Origin: CAXPZW01 sp964221845 | GTDB taxonomy: Bacteria > Bacteroidota > Bacteroidia > Flavobacteriales_D > Sanyastnellaceae | Assembly: GCA_964221845.1 (NCBI GenBank) | Contig: CAXPZW010000018.1 | Span: 1-57,202, forward strand | Length of the DNA: 57,202 nt | Direction of reading: 5' to 3' | Shown: positions 33,916 through 42,489 of the stretch, one piece after another | Numbering within the stretch: the first letter of the stretch is position 1 | Layout of the letters: each line of letters opens with the position of its first letter | Translations under genes and position numbers: made by a program | Notes under the pieces: generated by a model | What the model saw: only the letters and a program-made list of their open reading frames with translations | Told to the model about the DNA's origin: nothing | Database searches by the model: none

Positions 33916-34904
33916 ACCTCGCCCCGCTCAACACCGGTTTAGATCTGGCCCACCCCTGGGCACTGACCCGTTATCCCGGTCAGCCTTGGCGGTTGGCCCA
34001 TGCCCTAGGTACGGGCGACGCATTCGTCATCCAACCTTACCAGCGAGACGCCGCCCCCATGCACCTGCGCGAACTGGATGCCTTGCCCCAAGCCACCACC
34101 CCACTCCCCAACTTCGCGTTGGAAGCCTCTCCGGACAAAGTCACGCACTTGCAACGCGTACGAGCCGCAATAGACGCCATGCCGTCTGCAATTCAAAAAG
34201 TGGTGCTCTCACGCACGGTCAAACACGACTTGAGCTCAACGCTCCGGTTAGGTGATTTACTGATGGCGTTGGAGACCACCTATCCGACTGCTTATGTATT
34301 TGCTGTGCACCTGCCTAGCGAGCCCCTTTGGGTTGGCGCTTCTCCTGAACGCCTGTTGAAGTTGCACGGCGGCACCGGCGAAACCGTTTCACTGGCGGGC
34401 ACCCGTACCACTGCCGAGCTGCCGACCTCACCCTGGACCTCAAAAGAAGTGGAGGAACAAGCCTTGGTGACCGATTACCTGCGTGCCCGCTTGGCCGAGG
34501 CCGGTGCAGTCATCACCCAATCTGCTGGCCCAGTGGACCACCGCGCCGGCCACCTCACCCACCGGCGCACCGTGTTGCGTTTTGCGACAGCCACCGCGGC
34601 ATTGCCTTTGGCCCAAACCCTTCATCCTACCCCAGCGGTCTGCGGCTTGCCCCAACCCGAGGCCGCCGCATGGATTGCCGCACACGAAACCCACGATCGC
34701 GGCTTGTACACCGGATTCATGGGTTGGGTGCCCAACAACGCTCCTGCGGAGTTGTTTGTACTGTTGCGCTGCATGCAACTGAGCGGGTCAGCGGCCCTGT
34801 TGTACGTCGGAGGCGGACTCACCAAAGACTCGGACCCCGAGGCCGAATGGACCGAAACCGAAGCCAAGGCCGAAACCCTGCTCTCGGTGCTGCGGATGTA
34901 CTAA
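33912..34904 (+). CDS. menF: Isochorismate synthase (menaquinone-specific)
   Basis: This 330-residue protein is a chorismate-binding enzyme. It contains VVLSRTVKHDL, LWVGASPERLL, GTRTT, TSKEVEEQALVTDY, LPQPEAAAWIAAHETHDRGLYTGFMGWV and YVGGGLTKDSDPEAEWTETEAKA, with the Mg-binding glutamates in the last two. It is about 80-100 residues shorter at the N-terminus than enterobacterial MenF, a usual Bacteroidota form. It converts chorismate to isochorismate, the first step of the pathway. Start 33912 overlaps the menI stop. Confidence 0.92.
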   Translation: MNLAPLNTGLDLAHPWALTRYPGQPWRLAHALGTGDAFVIQPYQRDAAPMHLRELDALPQATTPLPNFALEASPDKVTHLQRVRAAIDAMPSAIQKVVLSRTVKHDLSSTLRLGDLLMALETTYPTAYVFAVHLPSEPLWVGASPERLLKLHGGTGETVSLAGTRTTAELPTSPWTSKEVEEQALVTDYLRARLAEAGAVITQSAGPVDHRAGHLTHRRTVLRFATATAALPLAQTLHPTPAVCGLPQPEAAAWIAAHETHDRGLYTGFMGWVPNNAPAELFVLLRCMQLSGSAALLYVGGGLTKDSDPEAEWTETEAKAETLLSVLRMY

Positions 34905-34926
34905 TTTCGCTTTGGAAGACGCGTCC

Positions 34927-36609
34927 ATGCTCTCAAACAAACAAAGTGTTCGTGACCTGATTCACCTGCTGGTGCACCACGGCGTGCGCAAGGTGGTGGT
35001 CTCACCCGGATCCCGGAACGCCCCGCTCAGCGTTTCGCTGGATCGCCACCCCGAGGTGGAAACCCACGTGGTCATTGACGAACGATCGGCTGCATTTGTG
35101 GCCTTGGGCATGGCCCAGCAATCCGGCGAGCCGGTGGCCATCTGCTGCACAAGCGGTTCGGCGGCATACAACTATGCGCCGGCGGTGGCCGAAGCTTACT
35201 TTCAACGCATTCCTTTGGTGGTGCTCACCGCCGACCGTCCCGAAGAATGGATCGGACAAGGCGACGGGCAAACCATTTTTCAGAGCGGCATTTTTGGCCC
35301 CCACGTACGGGCCGCTGTAGATGTCCGCGAAGACATTGCCCACCCCGACCAACGCCTGCACCAATGGCGCTCGGTGCACAACGCGCTGCTGTCTATGCGC
35401 GACGGGGCAGACGGTCCAGTCCACTTCAACGTGTTCTTGCGCGAGCCGCTGTATGAGGTCTCCAACCGGGACTTGGCTGCGTTGCGCACGCCCACCCCTC
35501 CACCGGCCCTCACCTCACTGCCCGCAAACCAAAGCCAGGCTCTCAACGAGCGCTGTGCAGCGGCCAAAAGCGTTCTCATCCTCGCCGGGAGCCAACGCCC
35601 CGACGCTCCCCTCCAGCACGACCTCGAACGCCTCAGCGCCCTGCCCAACGTGTTGGTGCTCACCGAACACCACAGCAACCTGGCCCACGAGCGCTTTGTA
35701 GGCTGCATCGACCGGCTCCTGATGACCTTTGCCGGTGGCGAACGCGACGCCTTTGTGCCCGAAGTGCTCATCACCTTTGGCACCAACATCATCTCCAAAA
35801 AAATCAAGGCCCTCTTCCGCGAAGACCCGCCCGCCGAGCACTGGCATGTTGATCCCATCACCCCCCAGATGGACACCTATGCTTCGCTCACGCGTGCGTT
35901 CCGCATGGAGCCGCACCACTTCTTTGCAGAATTGGACTGGTCCTCTCAGGCTGCATACGCCCAGCCGTGGCAAGCGCGCAACAGCGCCAACCAAACCCAA
36001 CACGACACCTACGTGGAAACGGCCGGGTTCAGCGACATGCAGGTCATCCAAGAAGTGCACCGCGCCATTCCTGCCGGGAGCAAACTGCACATGGGCAACA
36101 GCGCAGTGGTGCGCTACTTCCTGCTGGACGACCCGCGGACCGACCTGCACTACTTTGGCAACCGTGGCACCAGTGGTATTGACGGATGCACCTCCACCGC
36201 TGTAGGTGCCAACGCCGTGACCACCGCTCAAACTTGGTTGGTCAGCGGCGACGTGGCCTTCTTTTACGACAGCAACGCCTTCTGGAACGACCAACCCAAA
36301 GCCGGACTCAAGGTGGTGGTGGTCAACAACCAAGGGGGAGGCATCTTTCGCATCATTCCTGGCCCTGAACAAAGCGGGGTGATGGAACGCTACTTCGAAA
36401 GCCACCACCAACGCACCGCCCAGGCCTTGGTCACCGACCTAGGTCTGGCCTACCAAAATGCAGCATCCAACGATGAGCTTCGCGCGGGATTGGCGTGGCT
36501 CGAGGCCGAAAACGGCCCTGCTGTGCTGGAAGTCTTTACCCCTCGTAGCACCAATGCAGAGGTGCTCAAAGCCTACTTCGCTGCGTTGAAAACCCGAGCA
36601 CATGGCTGA
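34927..36609 (+). CDS. menD: SEPHCHC synthase (MenD)
   Basis: This 560-residue ThDP enzyme opens VVSPGSRNAPLSVSL, contains the catalytic Glu in VIDERSAAF, GQGDGQTIF, FGNRGTSGIDGCTSTAVG and the ThDP-binding GDVAFFYDSNAFWN. It joins isochorismate and 2-oxoglutarate. I used ATG 34927; a TTG at 34912 would add five residues. It lies 22 bp after menF and its stop overlaps the menA start by 8 bp. Confidence 0.95.
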   Translation: MLSNKQSVRDLIHLLVHHGVRKVVVSPGSRNAPLSVSLDRHPEVETHVVIDERSAAFVALGMAQQSGEPVAICCTSGSAAYNYAPAVAEAYFQRIPLVVLTADRPEEWIGQGDGQTIFQSGIFGPHVRAAVDVREDIAHPDQRLHQWRSVHNALLSMRDGADGPVHFNVFLREPLYEVSNRDLAALRTPTPPPALTSLPANQSQALNERCAAAKSVLILAGSQRPDAPLQHDLERLSALPNVLVLTEHHSNLAHERFVGCIDRLLMTFAGGERDAFVPEVLITFGTNIISKKIKALFREDPPAEHWHVDPITPQMDTYASLTRAFRMEPHHFFAELDWSSQAAYAQPWQARNSANQTQHDTYVETAGFSDMQVIQEVHRAIPAGSKLHMGNSAVVRYFLLDDPRTDLHYFGNRGTSGIDGCTSTAVGANAVTTAQTWLVSGDVAFFYDSNAFWNDQPKAGLKVVVVNNQGGGIFRIIPGPEQSGVMERYFESHHQRTAQALVTDLGLAYQNAASNDELRAGLAWLEAENGPAVLEVFTPRSTNAEVLKAYFAALKTRAHG

Positions 36610-37582
36610 TTCAAGCGCTCCAAAAGGCGGCGCGGCTGCTTGGCTGCAAGCGGCCCGTTTGCGCACCTTGCCATTGGCTGCCTCTGGCATTCTTGGAGGG
36701 TCGGTGTTGGGCTACATGACCCATTTCACCACGCGGCGCTTTGCCCCACCGGCATACCTGGAACACCTTCCGTGGATTTTGGGGCTGCTGTTGTTGACCG
36801 CGTTCTTGCTGCAGATCCTCTCCAACTTTGCCAACGACTACGGCGACTTCTCCAAAGGCACCGACAACGCCGACCGTTTGGGCCCCGAACGCACCTTGCA
36901 GGCCGGCAGTCTGACGCCCAAAGCCATGCTGCGCGCCATGATCCTCACAGGGATCCTGGCCTTTGTCACGGGGGTAAGTGCGCTGTATTTGCGCTTTGAA
37001 ACCGCCCTCTTCACCCCTACGGTGGGCATCTTCGTGGGGCTGGGATTGCTGGGCATTTGGGCCGCCGTGAAGTACACCGTGGGCAAAAACGCCTTTGGCT
37101 ATCGGGGCTTGGGGGACGTGTTTGTGTTCCTGTTCTTTGGCCCGGTTGCAGTGGTGGGCATGTACTACGTGGTGGCTGATTTTGTGAGCATTGAGGCTTG
37201 GCTGGGCGCCCTCACCTTTGGACTGTTGGCCATGGCGGTGCTCAACCTCAACAACATGCGCGACATCGACAACGACCGCAACTCAGGCAAAAACACCTTG
37301 GTGGTGTCCATGGGGCTGGACAATGCGCGCACCTACCACATCACCTTGATTTTGCTCGCTTGGGGTGGCATCATCGCGCTGTACTTGCTCCATCCCGAAT
37401 TCCGACGCGTCCACCTGTTGTGGTTCTTGCCGGGGGTGTTGTTTGTGCCCCACATCAAACAGGTATTGGGCGAACCTACCCCTGCAGCCCTCGACCCCGA
37501 GCTCAAAAAGGTGGCCCTGGGCGCATTGCTTTTGGCCATTTGCATGTTGGTCAGCAGCTTCTGGTGGACCCCAGCGTGGTGA
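36602..37582 (+). CDS. menA: 1,4-dihydroxy-2-naphthoate octaprenyltransferase
   Basis: This 326-residue UbiA-family prenyltransferase has about nine membrane segments and both Asp-rich motifs: NFANDYGDFSKGTDNADR and NNMRDIDNDRNSGKNT. It attaches the isoprenoid chain to DHNA. It starts 8 bp inside menD, indicating translational coupling. Confidence 0.94.
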   Translation: MADSSAPKGGAAAWLQAARLRTLPLAASGILGGSVLGYMTHFTTRRFAPPAYLEHLPWILGLLLLTAFLLQILSNFANDYGDFSKGTDNADRLGPERTLQAGSLTPKAMLRAMILTGILAFVTGVSALYLRFETALFTPTVGIFVGLGLLGIWAAVKYTVGKNAFGYRGLGDVFVFLFFGPVAVVGMYYVVADFVSIEAWLGALTFGLLAMAVLNLNNMRDIDNDRNSGKNTLVVSMGLDNARTYHITLILLAWGGIIALYLLHPEFRRVHLLWFLPGVLFVPHIKQVLGEPTPAALDPELKKVALGALLLAICMLVSSFWWTPAW

Positions 37583-37588
37583 GACACT

Positions 37589-37596
37589 TATATTTG
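37589..37596 (+). promoter_or_regulatory. Internal -7 element TATATTTG upstream of the membrane-protein gene
   Basis: This exact TAnnTTTG lies 23 nt before ATG 37620, just after the menA stop. It may give the second half of the men operon its own start site. Confidence 0.5.
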
Positions 37597-37619
37597 CCGC
37601 ACCTTACGCTAAAGATTTC

Positions 37620-38687
37620 ATGAAGCCCGAACGCAGCGCCGCCATTCACGCCTCCCTGGCCATTGCCCTGATTGTGATGGTCGTTTTCGCCTTTTCCTCG
37701 GTATTGAGCGATGAATTCCGCTTGATGAGTCGCCACTACAACAACTGGATTGTAGACGGCTTTGGTGGACTCTTCCTGTTTCTGTGCGGCATGCATGAAA
37801 TGCTGTTCATGAAAAAAGGACTCAAGTCCGGCAAGTTCACCCTGTACTGCCAGCGCAAAGGCCTGCTGTTTGCAGCGGCCGGGTTCTTTCTGGCCATCTG
37901 GTTTCCAGTACACCTATTTATCATTTTGGGTTTGCTCTACTTTGTGACTCCTTGGTTGACCAAGTTGGGGTCAGGTACGTTGATTCTAGCGGCATCAGTG
38001 GTGGTCGCGGCAAGCTTCAAATTCTACTCGTTGAACTGGAGCGAGTACGTGCAACCGGTTTCGGCAGTAAACCGCGGAGACTTCATCCCTAAGTCCATCA
38101 CCTTTGTGCTGTTTCGCAGCTACTACGGATTCATTCCCTGGGCGGCTTACTACTTGGTGGGCCTGGTGTTTGGCAAGATCAACTTCACCAAAAAGCGCAA
38201 CCTGCGCACCATCACCTCTTGGAGCATTGGCCTGTTTGTGTTGGCGCTGATTTTAGACCCGCAAATCGACAAGTTTTACCAGTACGCGCCGCGTGAGCTG
38301 GAAAGCACCTTTTGGCCGTTTGGCTGTTTCCAACACGGAGCTTTGTTCACCGTTGCAGGCATCTGCCTGTGCTGCTTGTATGTGCCGTACGTGACCCTGC
38401 TCATGCAAAAGATCAAGGACACCCCACCGGTGAAAATCCTGGCCCGCGTAGGCCGCATGAAATTCACCTTTTACGGGGCCGCGGTGATCGTGGGAGCGGG
38501 CTTTGTGTTTGCGGGCCAGTTTGGCGTGATCGACGCCGAGGACCTACAGCGTCCGGAAGTGATCGGGGTGATCTCCTTCTTCTTTGTGATGGCCTGCTTT
38601 GTGTTTACCACGGTGTGGCGCCGCTACAAGACCCACGGTCCGCTGGAGAAGATCATGATGAAATTGGGAGGGCTGCATGTCGGTTAG
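37620..38687 (+). CDS. Polytopic membrane protein, DUF418/acyltransferase-like
   Basis: This 355-residue protein has about nine or ten predicted membrane segments. SVLSDEFRLMSRHYNNWIVDGFGGLFLFLCGM resembles the start of HGSNAT/DUF418-type acyltransferase-like membrane proteins, and the C-terminal YKTHGPLEKIM recalls the conserved GPLE end of DUF418. The order of polar residues argues for a transporter-like or acyltransferase-like fold. Its place between menA and menC, with an 11-bp overlap into menC, suggests a role tied to quinone or membrane metabolism, but this is inference. A homology search would be decisive. Confidence 0.62.
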   Translation: MKPERSAAIHASLAIALIVMVVFAFSSVLSDEFRLMSRHYNNWIVDGFGGLFLFLCGMHEMLFMKKGLKSGKFTLYCQRKGLLFAAAGFFLAIWFPVHLFIILGLLYFVTPWLTKLGSGTLILAASVVVAASFKFYSLNWSEYVQPVSAVNRGDFIPKSITFVLFRSYYGFIPWAAYYLVGLVFGKINFTKKRNLRTITSWSIGLFVLALILDPQIDKFYQYAPRELESTFWPFGCFQHGALFTVAGICLCCLYVPYVTLLMQKIKDTPPVKILARVGRMKFTFYGAAVIVGAGFVFAGQFGVIDAEDLQRPEVIGVISFFFVMACFVFTTVWRRYKTHGPLEKIMMKLGGLHVG

Positions 38688-39720
38688 ACTGCACCACCTG
38701 CTCTTGGAATTCTACCGCCCGGCCCAAACCAGCCGGGACACCTTGCATACCAAGGACTCCTGGCTCCTGTTGGAGTACGAAGGCGACCGTTTGATCGGTG
38801 CTGGTGAGGCCTCGCCCATTTGGGGATTGAGCCCCGAACCCGAGGCGGGCTACCGCGAAGCCTTGGAAGTGGCCCTGACCGCTCCCGAAGCCTTTGTGGC
38901 CGACCGGGCCAACTGGGCACAGTTTCCCTCGCTGGTGTTTGGCATCGAGACCTGGCTCCACAGCCGCACCCAAGCCGACCCTACCCGCTTGTTTGACACT
39001 CCGTTTTTACACGGCCAAGGCCAACCCATCAACGGACTCATTTGGATGGGCGATCTGGATTTCATGCGCAACCAAATCGAGGAGAAGTTGGACGAAGGCT
39101 TCCGCTGCCTGAAGCTGAAGATCGGCGCCCTCAACTGGGACGATGAGCACGCATTGCTGCAGGCCATGCGCAAGCGCTTTCCAGCAGACGTCTTGGAAAT
39201 CCGTGTGGACGCCAACGGGGCCTTTACCGAGCGTGACCCCATGGGCAAGTTGCAGGCCCTTGCGGCATTGGACATCCATTCCATCGAGCAACCCATCGCA
39301 GCCGGTCATTGGTCCCAGATGGCAGCGCTCTGTGCGCACACGCCTTTGCCCATTGCCTTGGACGAGGAATTGATTGGTGTGGGCCTGCTGGAGGAACGCG
39401 AGGCATTGCTGGACACCATCGGTCCACAATACCTCATTCTCAAACCCAGTCTGCTGGGAGGATGGGCTTCTTGCGACGAATGGATTGCCTTGGCCGAAGC
39501 ACGCGGCATTGGTTGGTGGGCCACCTCAGCACTGGAATCAAACCTTGGGCTCAACGCCATTGCCCAATGGGTGGCCACCCACACCCCTTCGCTGCCACAA
39601 GGGTTGGGTACCGGAAAGCTGTATCGGAACAACCTACAAAGCCCGCTCTGCATTTCATCGGCTGAAATCTACCATTCACAAAACGGCAGCTGGGAATGGC
39701 CCGCGAAACCACCAGCGTAA
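38677..39720 (+). CDS. menC: o-Succinylbenzoate synthase (enolase superfamily)
   Basis: This 347-residue protein has a capping domain followed by a barrel. The catalytic Lys lies in CLKLKIGA, metal ligands in RVDANGAF, SIEQPI and ALDEELIG, and the C-terminal Lys in YLILKPSLLGG. It dehydrates SHCHC to o-succinylbenzoate. The start lies 11 bp inside the membrane-protein gene. Confidence 0.92.
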   Translation: MSVRLHHLLLEFYRPAQTSRDTLHTKDSWLLLEYEGDRLIGAGEASPIWGLSPEPEAGYREALEVALTAPEAFVADRANWAQFPSLVFGIETWLHSRTQADPTRLFDTPFLHGQGQPINGLIWMGDLDFMRNQIEEKLDEGFRCLKLKIGALNWDDEHALLQAMRKRFPADVLEIRVDANGAFTERDPMGKLQALAALDIHSIEQPIAAGHWSQMAALCAHTPLPIALDEELIGVGLLEEREALLDTIGPQYLILKPSLLGGWASCDEWIALAEARGIGWWATSALESNLGLNAIAQWVATHTPSLPQGLGTGKLYRNNLQSPLCISSAEIYHSQNGSWEWPAKPPA

Positions 39721-39739
39721 GCGACCTTTGTCCCGACCC

Positions 39740-40777
39740 ATGTTTACGCTGAAATTCCCCCACTGCACCCTCAGCCGTGCCGAACTGACCGCGGCTTCAC
39801 CCGCCCTGGAAGGGTGGGAAAAAGAAGTGCTCGCCTTTGCCCGTCACTGGGACAGTTCTCCCCGCACCATTACCGTGCACACCTCGGGCAGCACAGGCAC
39901 CCCCAAACCCATTGAACTGCACACCCCTGCCATGCGCCGCAGTGCAGAAATCACCATTGCGCACTTTGGACTGGTCCCGGGCACCCGGGCGCTGCTGTGC
40001 CTGCCCATCCGCTACATCGCAGGCAAAATGATGGTGGTACGCGCCCTGGTGGGACAGTGGGAGTTGGTGTCCGTAGAGCCCTCGCTCACCCCGCTCGAAG
40101 GGGTGGACCAAGACCTGGATTTTGTGGCCATGACGCCGCTGCAAGTGGAGCGTTCACTCGACGCCAACCCCGACTGCTTTGAGCGCGTGCGCACCTTGAT
40201 CATCGGCGGCGCGCCTGTGGGGCACCTGTTGCGCAAACGCTTGCAACCGCTGCTCACCGCCTGCTACGCCACCTACGGCATGACCGAAACGTGCACCCAC
40301 GTGGCCGTCCAACGCCTAAACGGCACCACGCAAACCGATCATTTTGAAGCCCTGCCCGGCTACGTGTTGGGGCTCGACAACCGCAACTGCCTCACCATCA
40401 ACTTTGACCACTTGGTGGGCAACGTCATCATCACCAACGACCGCGTGGAGATGGTGGAGTTTGGCAAGTTCAACTGGATCGGACGCACCGACAGCACCAT
40501 CAACAGCGCCGGAGTCAAGGTCTACCCCGAAAAAATCGAGGCGGTGATCAGCAAGTTCTTCGACCGCCGTTTTTACATTTCGAGCCGCGCCGATGACTCC
40601 TTTGGCGAGCAAGTGGTGTTGGTGGTGGAGGGCAAACCGCTTTCTACAGCCCGCCACGACGAGCTCTACGAAGACATGCGAGACCTGCTTTCGCCGTTTG
40701 AAGTGCCCAAATCCATTGAATACCTGCCGGAATTCCCCCGCACGGAAACCGGTAAAATCAAACGCCAAACGTTCTGA
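39740..40777 (+). CDS. menE: o-Succinylbenzoate-CoA ligase
   Basis: This 345-residue AMP-binding enzyme has the P-loop-like TSGSTGTPKP, ATYGMTETCTH and the C-terminal WIGRTDSTINSAGVKVYPEKIE, plus the adenylation Lys in TGKIKRQTF. It is short, as in other Bacteroidota. It makes OSB-CoA for MenB, which is not in this window. ATG 39740 precedes the first conserved segment; earlier in-frame codons overlap menC. It overlaps rdgB by 1 bp. Confidence 0.92.
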   Translation: MFTLKFPHCTLSRAELTAASPALEGWEKEVLAFARHWDSSPRTITVHTSGSTGTPKPIELHTPAMRRSAEITIAHFGLVPGTRALLCLPIRYIAGKMMVVRALVGQWELVSVEPSLTPLEGVDQDLDFVAMTPLQVERSLDANPDCFERVRTLIIGGAPVGHLLRKRLQPLLTACYATYGMTETCTHVAVQRLNGTTQTDHFEALPGYVLGLDNRNCLTINFDHLVGNVIITNDRVEMVEFGKFNWIGRTDSTINSAGVKVYPEKIEAVISKFFDRRFYISSRADDSFGEQVVLVVEGKPLSTARHDELYEDMRDLLSPFEVPKSIEYLPEFPRTETGKIKRQTF

Positions 40778-41358
40778 TGAAGACCTTGGTATTTGCCACC
40801 AACAACCCCAACAAGGTGGCCGAAGTCCGCAACCAACTCGGCTCGGAATTCGAGATCAAAACCCTCGCCGAGATCGGCTGTGATGCAGACATTCCTGAAA
40901 CCGCGGACACCCTCGAAGGCAATGCCTTTTTGAAGGCCGAGTATGTGCGCGAGCATTATAATTTGGACTGTTTTGCGGACGACACCGGCCTGGAAGTCGC
41001 CGCACTTGGCGGTGAACCTGGCGTGCTGAGCGCGCGCTATGCCGGAGCAGCCAAAGATCCCGAGGCCAACATGGACAAGGTGCTGGCCGGTCTGGCAGAC
41101 CAAGCCGACCGCAGCGCCCGCTTCCGCACCTCCATTTGCTTGCTGCTGGATGGCGAGCAGCACCAGTTCGATGGAGTGGCCACCGGCACCATCATTCCTG
41201 ACCGCACCGGCGATCAAGGATTCGGCTACGACCCCATCTTCAAGCCCGACGGACACGACCGCACATTTGCCCAAATGACCACCTCGGAAAAGAACGTGTT
41301 GAGCCACCGCGGCAAAGCGGTAGCCGCACTGGTAGCCTTTCTGCGCAAGCTGGGGTGA
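40777..41358 (+). CDS. rdgB: Non-canonical purine NTP pyrophosphatase, RdgB/HAM1
   Basis: This 193-residue protein has all HAM1 signatures: FATNNPNKVAEVRNQL, DDTGLEVAALGGEPGVLSARYAG, GFGYDPIF and SHRGKAVAAL. It hydrolyses dITP and XTP to monophosphates, cleaning the nucleotide pool. Its start shares one base with the menE stop, so it is expressed with the men operon although unrelated. Confidence 0.95.
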   Translation: MKTLVFATNNPNKVAEVRNQLGSEFEIKTLAEIGCDADIPETADTLEGNAFLKAEYVREHYNLDCFADDTGLEVAALGGEPGVLSARYAGAAKDPEANMDKVLAGLADQADRSARFRTSICLLLDGEQHQFDGVATGTIIPDRTGDQGFGYDPIFKPDGHDRTFAQMTTSEKNVLSHRGKAVAALVAFLRKLG

Positions 41359-41403
41359 AATTCCATGGAATGCCTTTCTTTGCCTTTCGCAAAACGCTGA
41401 CGT

Positions 41404-42360
41404 ATGCCAACGTATTTGGATTTTGAAGAGCCCATTCAGGAGCTAGAAGAACAGCTCGAAAAAGCCAAGGAAATCGGTGAGCAGTCTCAAGTAGACATCA
41501 CCAAGACCGAACGTGAGCTCAAGAAAAAAATCAAGGAAACCACCGAAGAAATCTTCGCCAACCTCACCCCGTGGCAGCGGGTACAGTTGTCGCGCCATCC
41601 GGAGCGTCCGTACACCCTGAGCTACATCGAGGCCATCACCGGCGGCGATTTCATCGAACTCCACGGCGACCGTAACGTGGCAGACGATAAAGCCATGGTC
41701 GGTGGCTTTGGCATGCTGGGCGACCAATCGGTGATGTTCATTGGCCAGCAAAAAGGCGTGAACACCAAAATGCGCCAGTTCCGCAATTTTGGTATGGCCA
41801 ACCCCGAAGGTTACCGCAAGGCCCTGCGCCTGATGAAGCTCGCCGAGAAGTTTGGCAAGCCCATCGTGACCTTCATCGATACCCCAGGAGCCTTCCCAGG
41901 CCTCGAGGCTGAGGAACGTGGCCAAGGCGAAGCCATCGCCCGCAACCTCTACGAAATGGTGCAGCTCAAAGTGCCTGTGATCTGCGTGATCATCGGTGAG
42001 GGCGCCTCAGGTGGTGCACTGGGCATTGGCGTGGGCGACCGCGTACTCATGTTGGAAAACACGTGGTACTCGGTGATCAGCCCCGAATCGTGTTCAAGCA
42101 TCCTCTGGCGCAACTGGGACCACAAAGTGGAAGCAGCCGAAGCCCTCAAGCTCACCGCTGAGGACATGCTTAAGAACAAATTGATCGACGGTATCATCAA
42201 AGAGCCCATGGGCGGCGCACACCGCGACCACACTGGGGTTTTTCAATCTGTGTCTAAGGAAATCCAGAAGCATTTGAAGCGTCTGATGCCCTTGGATGCT
42301 GACACACGCATCGCCGCGCGCATCAAGAAGTTTGAGAACATGGGCGTGGTCAAGAAGTAA
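41404..42360 (+). CDS. accA: Acetyl-CoA carboxylase carboxyltransferase subunit alpha
   Basis: This 318-residue protein shows the AccA pattern: YLDFEEPIQELEEQLE, RPYTLSYIEAITGGDFIELHGDR, TFIDTPGAFPGLEAEERGQGEAIARN and IGEGASGGALGIGVGD. It forms malonyl-CoA with AccD, which is not adjacent. It has normal length and is separated from rdgB by 45 bp. Confidence 0.97.
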   Translation: MPTYLDFEEPIQELEEQLEKAKEIGEQSQVDITKTERELKKKIKETTEEIFANLTPWQRVQLSRHPERPYTLSYIEAITGGDFIELHGDRNVADDKAMVGGFGMLGDQSVMFIGQQKGVNTKMRQFRNFGMANPEGYRKALRLMKLAEKFGKPIVTFIDTPGAFPGLEAEERGQGEAIARNLYEMVQLKVPVICVIIGEGASGGALGIGVGDRVLMLENTWYSVISPESCSSILWRNWDHKVEAAEALKLTAEDMLKNKLIDGIIKEPMGGAHRDHTGVFQSVSKEIQKHLKRLMPLDADTRIAARIKKFENMGVVKK

Positions 42361-42445
42361 GTCACTCGGCCACCCCCCCTTGATATCCACATTCATTCTT
42401 TTGGAAATACGCAGTTGGCGTACCCTCCCCTTCCGAAAGGAATTA

Positions 42446-42453
42446 TAGCTTTG
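42446..42453 (+). promoter_or_regulatory. -7 element TAGCTTTG upstream of the OmpA/TPR-like lipoprotein
   Basis: This exact TAnnTTTG lies 36 nt before ATG 42490, giving a leader of about 30 nt. It is the only such word between accA and this gene. Confidence 0.6.
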
Positions 42454-42489
42454 CAGCGAAATCCGCGCTGAAAGCGCTCTATTGCATTC

